A stretch of DNA of 64,000 nt, taken from contig OY725491.1 in the NCBI GenBank assembly GCA_963281255.1, forward strand, positions 5,258,857-5,322,856. Direction: 5' to 3'. Source of the DNA: Aphrocallistes beatrix (lineage: Eukaryota > Porifera > Hexactinellida > Sceptrulophora > Aphrocallistidae). This document shows, piece after piece, positions 11,901 through 24,200 of the stretch (within the stretch, counting starts at the first letter, position 1; the number at the start of each line of letters is the position of its first letter). Position numbers and translations under genes: made by a program. A model generated the notes under the pieces. The model had not been told where the DNA came from. It saw only the letters and a program-made list of their open reading frames with translations, and searched no databases.

Positions 11901-14900
11901 GTTCTTAAGATCATCCAGTGCACTGTCTGAATCCACAGCTCTGATGATGATTTGAAAAGATCTACTTTCAAAGCCTGCCCTGTTTTCTGCTTTACAAACG
12001 AAGACTATGTCATTCGTGACATTTCTGACAGTTATGAAAAGGATCGGACCATCAGTGACAGCTTCATTTTCAGAATTGTACCAGCGGATGGTTGGTAGGG
12101 GATAACCGCTAGCTGTGCAGCTGATGGTTCTGTTGTAATTGAGAGACAAATCTTCTGTTAGAGTTTTATTGGAATCTGGGTCTGTTATTTTTGGGACGGA
12201 ATCTAGAGTATAATATTGCAATATAAGATATCTCAGTGTGTTATATCTCTATGAAAGATGAACTAATAAGTGATCTCAAGATTATCGTAGAAAGTACTAT
12301 AACTCACCTTGTGGATTAGTTACAACTTCTAAGTCAACATTTTCTCCATTCCCAAACACATTACTAGCATATATCCTGATTAGATAGGGAGTCTGAGATT
12401 TGAGATTTGAAAATGTATGTTGATAACTCTCACGCTCATCTACTAGAACGGTTATGCTCTGTAAACTGTTTATGTTTTCTCCATACTTCAGAGTAAATGT
12501 GGATATGGTGCTGTCTGGATATAGAAGAAGTGGAGGATTCCATGATACCGTTATAGTACTTGAGCTCTTACTCACAACTGTCAAAGTTCGAACTAATCCA
12601 GGAACTATTAAAGTGTAAAGATGACATTTTGTATGGAAGAACGTTAGTTATATACCAAATTTAAATAATTCAGAACCAGAAATAGGGAGGATTTCAACCT
12701 ACCTAGTTCTTTCGTATAATGATATTGGGGTAAACTGGCTACTCCTAGACCAGCAGTATTTTTTGCTTTAATCTCTATAGAATAGTTCGTCTCCTTTTCA
12801 AGGTTTCTCAAAGTATAATAGTGTAGCTTAGATTGAGGATAATCCGTAGAGCCTAACTCAATTTCGACATTCACCACAACATCATCACCTGATGCTTTCT
12901 GATACGATATGGTGTAGCCATTTATAATTCCATTCTGATTGATGGCAGTTGGAGGGTACCAGGAGATGTTAACCGATGTTGAAGAGACAGTAGTTATGCG
13001 TATAGATTCAGGTGGGGAAGATGGACCTAAGAGCAGTTAAATTTCAAATATATGATACGATTTAAAAACTGGCATAGCTTACTACATATAAGACCTGTTG
13101 CGTGGTATTCTGAGGCACCGTGGTATTCTGAGGTAACACCAATCCTGTGATCATGATGCGATCATTTACATAGTTCTAATTTAGACAATGACTTTCCATT
13201 TGAGTAGTGATACTTGTATGTTTTCCCTGCTCTAAATAGTGTATTGTGCTTCATGACCTGGAATGCTTATTGAATAATATGTTTATTCGTCTCATTATTC
13301 AGGACATACAATACAAATAGAAAAAAATCTGTGAGTACTGTTGCGTGGTATTTCGAGATCGTAGTATTAACTAACCATGGATTAACTAGTACCGTGGTAT
13401 TTTGAGATATACCGTAGTATTCTGAGATTTTGTTTCGCTTACTCAAATGGCCTTGTGGTTCAATCGGTTTCATCGTAACCTGATAACCACCGCCACCAAA
13501 TTGTGGAACATGACAAAATTTGATGGTACGCAACACAATTTACTATGGTAGAACCCCATATGGACCATGGATCAATTATATTTTAATAATTTATAGTCCA
13601 TATGGAGTTTTACCATAGTAAATTGTGTCGCGTGCCACTAAATTGCGTCGCGTGCCATCAAATTTTGTCATGTGCCACAATAAAACCGATTGAACCACAA
13701 GGCCATTTGAGTAAGTCAAACAAAATCTCAGAATGCTACGATATCTCAAAATATTACGATCTCAAGATATCACGGTACTAAATCATCCATGGTCTATTAA
13801 TACTAGGATCTCTAAATATGATGGATACCCATCTCGAAGTACCACGCAACAGTACTCACAGATTTTTTTTCTATTTGTATTGTATGTCCTGAATAATGAG
13901 ACGAATAAACATATTATTTAATAAGCATTCCAGGTCATGAAGCACAATACACTATTTAGAGCAGGGAAAACATACAAGTATCACTACTCAAATGGAAAGT
14001 CATTGTCTAAATTAGAACTATGTAAATGATTGCATCATGATCACAGGATTGGTGTTACCTCAGAATACCACGGTGCCTCAGAATACCACGCAAGATGAAT
14101 ACCACGCAAGATGAATATCCATGGTTAATTTGACTAGTGCCTCAAAATACCATGGTGCCTCAGAATACCACGCAACAGACCTCACAGTAACTTGCGGATT
14201 CTGGACTAGGGATGCGATATAAGACGGTTGAACTAATACTGGAACTGCCTTAATAGTCCAGGATCAATCGATAAAAATAAATTAAAACCCAAAAAATTCC
14301 GAATAAGACCAAAATAATAGCTCGCTATACTTACTCAACTGCCGTCTAAGCTGCTCATAGCGTAATTACTATATAACAACCAGAGATATATACTTTCACT
14401 TTCAGTTTATAGTAGACGTTTATTTTGAATCGACCTGAAAAATGTTTTTACGAAATTTCAAAAAACGATTTTATGTTTTGACAAGGGCTATCTCATAATC
14501 CATAGGTTTTAGCTGGTATTATCAAGGTATAGGAAACTTCTTTTCCAGCATTTTTTAATCACTAAAACTAAGTTCTAACAGTTATAAAAAAAGTCACAGT
14601 ATTCCAACGGACCGCTAAATGGAGAAAGTTTGTCCGTCTTGCGTAATTATTTAGACATAATTTTTGAATAGATTGTCTGATTTGGAAATATCGAGTCCTA
14701 CTTAACATATATCCTTATTATTACAACCCGATTAATGTTTGTATATATATATATAGTGGAACCTGTATATAACGGCCACCCAAGGGAATGTACAAAATTG
14801 ACCGTTATACACAGGTGGCCGTTATATACAGGTAATTGTCTTAATTCTCAAAAGGTATCAACGTAGTGAAATAAATATAAGTTTTTAGAAATCTATTACT

Positions 14901-15189
14901 TGAAGTAATATGATGAAACTTGTTTATCGTTCGTAACAGGTCCTGTCATAAACACATACAAAGGTGAAAAAGGTGATGGTCGTTATAGATAGGTGACAAT
15001 TATAGACAGATAGTGGCCGTTATACACAGTTTTGGGTCAGTAAGAGACTGCAAATAGGTGGCCGCTGGCCGCGTTGAGCAGGTGACCGCTATACACAGGG
15101 TCAATATTATGGAATTTCGGACGGGATTGTTCAATGGTGACCGCTATAGACAGGTGACCGTTATACAGAGTGGCCGTTATAGCAGGTTC

Positions 15190-15235
<46 letters not shown>

Positions 15236-18200
15236 CCAGGACAAAAGTATTCGACCACTACAATATGGGCCATTCAAATAATACAAAATTGTGTCTATTT
15301 ATGATGGATTATACAATCGAACTGTGAGCAATATTGCACATTTGATTCCATATTCGTATTCTACGAATTCGAATTACCTATTGTAGCAGCTTTCAACTCA
15401 ATAGATTGTCAACAAGGTTGTAAATTCTCAGCCTGTGGCACCATGAGCCACTTAGCCCAAGTCGCCACCATTATACATGATGGAGATGAATAGCACATGG
15501 TGGGATATATTGAAAATTATCAACTATTTGCGTCGTTAATTAAATTGAAAGTACTATAATGGGTAAGTCGAATACGTAGATTGCGAATATGAAATCAAAT
15601 TTACAATATCTCTTACAGTTCGAATGCATATTCCTTAACAAATAGACACAGTTTAGTATTATTTGTATGGCCAATATTGTGGTGGTCGAATACTTTTGTC
15701 CTGGTAGTGTATATATATGCATACAGTCGACTCCGCTTAATAGGGCCACATCGGTCAGAGTACATTTTGCCCCGGTTAAGCGGAGGACCCTATTTTGTGT
15801 TTACTTTATATATATTTATTGTAAACAAATCTAACAAATGATTTCTCATATAGCCCCGAAAATATGATATTCTAAATTTACATCCCTGAAAACTCCATGT
15901 GAACGTGAACCGTTGGAAGCTAGTCTCTAGCCAATTTTTGTCAGTTGTTTACTTCATGCATCTAGTATAAACAAATTCAAACAAATAATTTCGGAAGCAC
16001 ATATGGGTGTTAAATATTGATACTTTCACTGAAGTATTTCAAATTTATCTACTTCATGAATGTATTGAAAGCAAAAAGACGTCCATATAGGATAGATTAT
16101 ACGAATTTGGAATATATACCCCTAAAAACACCATTGAAACTTTGGAATTTAGTTTCTAGCATTTTTTTAAAATTCATCAAATGGTGTAAATATGTATATA
16201 AAGGTGTAAAATATACACATATTTTAATGCTATATACTTAATAAAATAGAGACATCTATATAGGTTATTGCTTGTAAATATTAATAACGAATGCTTGTAA
16301 TAAAGCAATACTTTAGTAACTCACTTTGCTGTAATGTCCTTGCAGTTAATATCTCAGTTTGATTACTGTCGAAATGCGTCACTGCTGTTATATACACACT
16401 GTACTGGGTATATGGAGTCAAATTGATCAGTAATACCCGTGTAGTGCTTGGACCTGTTGTTACAGACTTCATGCTAGTGTCAAAAGGATCACCACTATAG
16501 AAAACTGTGTATGTGAATAGACTTGCTAAGCTTGAGATAGGAGGACTCCATTCAACATGGATTGAGGTGGAACTTTGTACAGTCAGAATGGCATTTACTG
16601 GAGGTCCATGCTCAGCTAAATAATTTATATTAGTTAAATAACTTGTTATACTTAAATCATTGAAACATCTATTTTCGTTTACTTTGAATGTTAAGAGAGT
16701 TGACTGCAGAATCTCCTCCAATAGAATTATTGGCTAAACAGACGTAAGCTAGAGATTCTGCATCGATGTTAGACAGGAACAGATTAGCTTTGATGGATAT
16801 TGCATTGTCTTCTGAGAATCGCTGTCCGCCTACTATCAAGCTGATGGAGACATTGGGCACATTGTTAGTGGTACAGCTCACTTCTATATTCCCACCCTTC
16901 ACTTCTGAGTTTGTGGAGCTGATTTTGAGAGGTACTATGGGAGAGATATTAATTGACAAACAGTATACCATTAATCATATATCGAATACAAATTATTTTC
17001 TAATGGATGCTTGAAGAATTTAATGTGAATTAATAACAGAAAATAACGCCGAAAAACATTTAAAAGTCTAATGTTTACCATAGGTCCCCCAGCTATACAT
17101 CAAACTCTGGAATAATCTCAAAGTTCTCAACAGATTATCGGTGCTGGATGTGAAATATGTCAAATCAAATGCTAGTCCACCAGTTTTCCACGCCAAATCC
17201 ACGTAGTTATTGTGTTGGTTGCTTGATCTTGTGCTGACAGTCACAGGTGAATAAGAGTCTATAAACTGTTCAACATTGCCTGTTGTTCGAAATCCCACAT
17301 AACTCTCAGATACAACTGCTGTAGCAACCATTCTAGTATTGGTAGATCCAGCTCTGTAGAAATAGTCCGCATCTGTGAAAACGCTGAGAATGAAACCATC
17401 CTCTCCTAGTCTTGGAAGAAGGGATGACTTTGTCAAGGAAGAATTCACTATGCTCCTGGGCTATATGATAAGAGTTCTAACAATAAAGGTTAAGCAGAAT
17501 ATGTCAAAAAAGGATGTACGCAAATAATAAAATCTCAAAAAATCATCCTATAGAATTTGGTGGGAGTTTAGTGCACAGTAAGAATTCACTAAAGATTGTT
17601 ATAATACCTCATCTGTGAAGAGAACAATATGTTTGCGTATATCAGCATCCTCTCTGAAATTATACTCTCTCAATATCGCATCTATTCCAACATAACCATC
17701 TTCTGTTGCACCTCCTATACTGAATGATGATGTATGCAGTTGATCAGCTGTTCCGAATTTAGCATTGCCTCCACCAATGTTGAAGATGATAGCAGTTGAC
17801 TCAAATGAAACGAGACCATACCTAAAATGGATGTAGATTTTGATAACATTCCTAAATACGTCTATCCTACCATTATAATCCATAACGCACGAAAAATCAC
17901 CAAATTTGTCAATAATAAAATTTTGATGAGTAATGATGACGTCATAACAAAGTGATGAGTCATCATTTTAAAATTATACTTGTATCATATGTGAGGCATG
18001 TTAGTATACAGATTCTATTAAAATTTCAGCCTTCTATCTCCTATAATGGCTGAGTTATGCTCGAATAACTGTATTGCTTAACTATTTAAAATGTGACAAT
18101 GACGTCATAATTCCATGATGAGTCGACATTTCTCTGAGCTCCGAACTTACTGGAGCCATAGTCAAAAGACTTCCACATGCCAAAAATCAGCTTTCTTTGC

Positions 18201-21200
18201 CAGGCAGTTTCTTCAATCAAATATTTATATATATATATATATATATACACAAGCACGCTTCGCTTGCTTGCGCTGCGCGGCTGGCGGACACTTTGTGTCC
18301 GCTGGAGGCGCCTTACGGGCTCCTGTGGTCACCATTCATTAATTTATGGGAGATAACATCTCTAAATATGTCTGCGAGTTTTAATAGTAAGGATATTTCT
18401 TTTAACTTGTCTAATTGGAATGTTAAACAATTGATTGTACCCTCCACTAAAATATCCCATCTTACTATTAAATTACGTCCATTAGATGCAATATATAGTA
18501 TATGAAGATAAATCATCAAAATTTCGTTATGATGTACAAGCAACCCTCGCCGTTCGCGAGTTTGCCATTTGCGGTTTCGAATATTCGCGGAAAACTTTTT
18601 GAGTCTTGTTTTGCTATTCGCGGTTTTCGTTACTTTCTTCAGTAGTTTCATGGGCTACCATACGTCCATAGCCTTATACATATCTACAATTTAGGTTTAG
18701 TCCTAAAGGCTAGACTTTACTATTTAGGTATGGTACTCAGGTTTGCTACTAGAGATCTATATCAGTTCATTTATTACTACTATTTCACTTGTGCCAGTGT
18801 TTGTATCAGTATTACAGCTCAACTATTGAATCAATAACGTATTTAGCAAACTGTATTTAGCGTCGTTTTTATAATCTAGGAACATAACCCCACTATTCTC
18901 ATTGTACTAACGTCTTGCCGTTCGCGATTTTGCCATTCGCGACAATTCTCAGGAACGTAACCCCTTCGAACGGCGTGGGATACCTGTATTGATACGATAT
19001 TATATTTAATAATATTCACATGAGTTTAAATAGATTCATTTACTCATGCGAGTATACATACCGGTTATTGCAATTTGTACTATTATCTGGTAGATACTGT
19101 GCAAGATTAGAAATAGCAGCGAGATGACTGATCATTGAATCAGATCTATCAATAAGGAACACCATATCCACACATTCTGACTGCATCTGAGGTTTAATAT
19201 CTGTCCATTCCGAGTCTGTTGTAGATAGAATGCGTTGATCAAAATTAAATGAGAGATCTAAATAATAAGTAAATTAAAATGCAAGACCAATAGCAATAAT
19301 ATTAGGTTTTCTTTTGACATTACATTCAGCATATGTCCGAAAAAGAGAGATGTTCAGTTAAAAACTGATTAGGATGAAAACTGGCCTACCAATTAAGTAT
19401 CTTCAAATTATTTTATAAATCTACGTATATAGAAATATGATAAAGTGCCAATGATTTAACGATTTGCTAGAAAAAAAGAACTAGATTCGCAGGTCTAAAT
19501 GCTAGAGTTATAATTCATTAGTCCCAAACCTCTGGGTGAAGACCTTACCAGTATTATCGAAAATCAACAGAATATCTATTCTGATTCTTAATTCATTTAT
19601 GTCAACTTTCTTATGTGAGGTCGTGTTTTAGTCTCCGATTGCCATAAAAAATCAAGCAACGTAACATATTAGGGTGAAGGAGATTTGAGAATAACATTCA
19701 GCAATCAGACCTTCGGTTTGCAGAATTAGTGACGAAAAGGACGAAAACGTTTCTCATTGACTATCTAACAAGAATTTTAAATAGATATACATGTTTAGAT
19801 CATCTAATTTTATGATACATTACCTCCTCAAATGGAGAAATTAGGTTAACTGTGTTAGACAGCGGGGTAACGGGTTCAAATCCCTAGTTTAGGTACATGC
19901 AAAAAATGATGACCCTTTTTAACCGTTTTGATATGAAAATTATAAGCATTAGACTAATTTTCGATGATAAAATTGGTCCCACAGACCATTATTCTATGGA
20001 AAATTGGTTCATGGCAGGACCAATTTTCCCACGGACCAAAATTTTGTGACAGGACAAAGTATTCCACCTTAAGCTCTCTCACAATCTCAAATCTCACACT
20101 AGCTTCTGGTAATGGGTGTTAAATCCAGAACAATCTAAATCTACTCGTATTACCATGTGTGAAATGAATAATTAACAAAAATAGTATGTCATAGTGAAAT
20201 CTGCAACTGCTGAAGTTGCTAAAATTGTGTACTTTATGCGTCAAAAATGATAAAGATGCATTCATATATCCTGGGTGATAGCTTGTTTGGACTTTCAAAG
20301 GTGTTTCAATGTGTTGCGAAGTGTCGGATCAAAGATCGTATAGTAACTTCGTCTGACGATAAACATTTAACACCTTCTGTCCAACTTTCATTTTTTAGGC
20401 ATCTATGGTCTTCCCCAAAACCCGTTATTCAGGAAAAATATACTTACTTAAGTAAATAGGGAAGTACTCATTTCAGAAGTTGGCCACTATAGTATAGTAG
20501 TCGGCGAAGTAAAAATTAATTATATATACGTATACCAAATACTATCTGAGTATAATGGAATTTAAACATAATCAAAAATGGGAAAATTATGTCCGACACC
20601 GTGCGAAAGGTTACTATTACTTAAAGAAAAAGTTAGAAAGTTTTGTATATAAATTAGAAAAATTTCAGTTGAGTATTGTGCGAAATTTGGACTTAGACAA
20701 ATTTATAGTTACACATCACATTAAATACCATATATGTCTCAATGAGGTAAAATAATGACTTCATTTTAGTAGATAAATTACGAAAAAAATTTTAAAGTAT
20801 GATTTTTGAGCACATACAGAGAGTAGAATAACTAAAGTAAATGATCAAAGGATTGATGAATATTTTTTGTATACACTTACATATAGTATAATCTAAAATT
20901 CACATAGTTAATTGGTATATCTTGAAAGGATTGGAACAAGGTTTTTCAGTTAGCTTAGTATACTCGTTCTTACATACCTGTAAATTGACATGGAACATCT
21001 TGGATGACAGCAAACTCGAACAGTTTTGCGATAAGATGTGGGAGATATGATGTGTTGGATTGATGGAAATATGTCATGTCGAAGGCAGAGCCTTTCGTAT
21101 CCCAAGCCAAGAAGACATAACTGTGATATTATTAGCAGAAGATGCAAGGAAGTAGGGAGTTGATACAACTGTAAGATCTGAATCATTGATTGTGGATGAG

Positions 21201-24200
21201 AAATTCCCAAATCCAATGTTATTAAAGAACTTCATTCCGATGAGTCTGTTTTGGGATGCTTGGTTGTGATATCGGATAACACCCAAGTATGAGACAACAG
21301 AGAGAGTTATGTTGTTGGAAAGTAGAAGAGATAGTGTGTTCTCGTAGGTGTATTTCAGTGTAGAACTGCTAGGCTGCCGTATCTACGTAAAATAATTTAA
21401 ACAAAGCTGTAAAGGAAATGTTTGAAAAGACTATAAAATTAATCATAACAAGCGCGCTTCGCTTGCTTGCGCTGCGCGGCTGGCGGCCACTTTGTGGCCT
21501 CCGGAGGTTCCCTTCAATCGCCTGGAGTCACATTGGTCAATTATAAGGGAGATATCATCTCTGAATATGTCTGTCCTACTGTTATAATCGATATCACTCG
21601 AAAAATCACCAAATTTAACAATTTAAAATTTTTTTGATGTGTATGATAACGTAATCACAGAGTGATGAGTCATCATTTTTTGATGATAGTCGCATCATAT
21701 GTGAGATATGTTAGTATACAGATTCTATTAAAATTTCAGCCCTCTATCTCCTATAATGGCTGAGTTATGCTCGAATAACTGTATTGCTTAACTTTTAAAA
21801 ATGTGACAATGAAGTCATAATTCCATGATGAGTCGACATTTTGCTCTGAGCTCAGAACTTACTGGAGCATAGCCAAAAGACTCCTATATGCCAAAAATCA
21901 GCTTTCTGCTCTCTGCAGTTTCTTCAATCAATTCGTTACAGATATTTATATATATACACAAACATTAATCGAGTTTTAATAGTAAGGATTAAAAATTTAA
22001 TATTCTCAAAAAAGATTTTCTTAAATGGATAAAGGGACAAAAGAAAGGGACTTTTGATTGACAGACTAGAATTAAAATATTTGCAGATGACTACGAAATG
22101 GCAAAGCAATATACAAGTATTACCTCATCTGCAAATAGAACAATTTTCCTCTGTACTCCATCTCTGAACTCATAGGTCGTGACAGCGTCATGTATAGCAG
22201 GATATGCGTCTTCAGGACTAAAGCCTATTGTATTGTCTAAGCCTCTAGAGTTTAGAATGACTGACTTGAGTTGAGTGGGTGTACCGTACAAAGAATTGCT
22301 TGTAAGATTCAGTATTTTAGTATAATTCTGTAACTCAAATATCACAAAACCGTATCTAAAATGAAATTATTGTAAAATAGAACAATAAAAATTCTGATTG
22401 TTAAATTGTCATGAAATAAATAGAATGGATCCAGCACAAACCAATAAAAATGTTACTGACCGATAGTGAATTATCAAGGTGTGTAAATATGATTATTTTA
22501 TTAATTAATTCGTATTGAGATTCTGCATAATCAAATGCCCTATACTTGTTAAGATCCAGAAATAAATAGACAGTACATATCTAAATCATTAAGAGATCAT
22601 ATATGCGATATTTGATAGAAAAAGATCGAATTGTTAGATTTCACAGAATATGGATGGACGTTTTACATCGACGATACCATGAGGGCGTCTCTCAAATATG
22701 CAATTTTAATTAAAGCAATTGAAGTGAAATTAACCCCAGAATTTTAACTTAAGAAAATCTTGATTTCCGTTTTAAGTAGTTATCATGCTATGCATTTGGA
22801 ATGTAATCATTGGACAATATCCAGTTACCTGTTGTTACATGCACCACTATTCTCAGGAAGATTACCAGCTAGTTCAGCGATCCGATTCAACTCATTATTT
22901 ATGGAAGCCGAAATATCCACAATGAATATCAGATCTACACAATTCGTAATCTCGAATGTGTTACATGGGCGACCAGCTTTCGGTAAGTAAGCGAACTGTG
23001 AGAAAGGAGAGGGAATTGGTTCTAGAAGAAGAAATTTAGAAATGTAATGACAGAATTCGGATATTATATAGCTACATTTCTCATCGACTATATGAATATG
23101 TAGAATAGTTTAGTTGAAACAAATACCTTTTATTGTAAACTTTCCTACTTTGCTATCTCCGCCGTTAGAATTGTTTGCTAAACAAATGAACTGATTAGTG
23201 CCAGGAGATAATTCGGTGAGATCAAGAGTTAGAGAGATGGAATTCGTCTCAGTCTGAGTGTAGGCAATGCCTTCTATTATGAGAGTTAGTGTAGCGTGAG
23301 GGACACTGTTGATGCCACAAGTAAATACGTAAGGTGATGGACTGCTGTAAGTTCCTTTAAACTCAAAAGATAGTGTTGTGATTTCGAGTGGAGCTAAAGG
23401 TCGGAAGATTCCATAAAGTTCCTGGAGACTCGTCTCAATTAAGCGATTGTCCCGATTAAGTGCAGTTGACTGTATTTTGTTTCAAATGATTTTGAATTAA
23501 TTTTCAAAATTTTAGAAACTTCTTATTTGTATTTAATCATCGCAAAATTGAGGGAATTATAATACAATTTTTTTTGGATTCGTTATAAAGTGAACTTATA
23601 TATACCTGGATTTCCCCAAATGTACATCAAACTATTGAAAGAGTTTCGAATGCTAAAGTAATAGTAGCTGGATCCATAGTAATCAAGGTTGAAAGCGACA
23701 CCTCCAGTTTGCCATGCCATATCTACATAATTTTCATACGTATTGTTGTTGGAGATGACATATTGCACAGGTGACAATGCATTAATGATTGAGCGAACAA
23801 TTCCTGTGTAACCGAACCCAACTAAAGTCTGTTTAACCCTCGTAGCGGCCAGTATAACTGCACTTGATGATCCGAATGAAGAGTAGTCTCCAGCATTGGT
23901 TATCACACTGAGTATAATACCATTGGATTGTAATGCAGATAGAATTGAAGATTTTGTGTAGCGAGATTGTACAATGCTTCGTGGCTACATAAATAACATA
24001 TCCAGACATTGAATTAATAAAAAATGAAATATCGAAGCATCAGTTGGGCAATTCTAGATTAAAGAGTAGGTATTGATTTCTAAATATATTTAATTTACCT
24101 TATCAGTTAGTAGCACAATTGACTTCACTACATCTGTTCTGAAAGGATAATTATCTATGATGTATTGGATCCCAACAAATCCATCTTCAGTGCCTCCATA

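Larger units (their letters stand above)
14713..16324. mobile_element. Transposon cluster replacing two FN3 exons in gene B
   Basis: In order: a diverged Helitron 5' end (about 14710-14752, TCCTTATTATTACAACCCG); a pogo-like MITE (14754-15194); a TA microsatellite (15193-15231); a Tc1-like MITE (15233-15706); a further pogo-like end (from about 15725, CAGTCGACTCCGCTTAATAG); and Helitron family 2 body (about 15790-16300). No exon is found. Gene C has FN3-3 and FN3-2 in the corresponding interval. Confidence 0.6.

Noticed and set aside
11632-11955. Ser-rich plus-strand frame (and 45940-46263)
   Set aside because: Antisense shadow of the GAIN subdomain A exon; its openness follows from codon composition on the coding strand.
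15037-15327. Open frames with long Ile-Tyr runs on both strands
   Set aside because: They are translations of a TA microsatellite between two MITEs; both strands read the same repeat.
19840-19900. tRNA gene
   Set aside because: Only a B-box-like GGTTCAAATCC is present; I find no cloverleaf or convincing A box. At best a decayed SINE.
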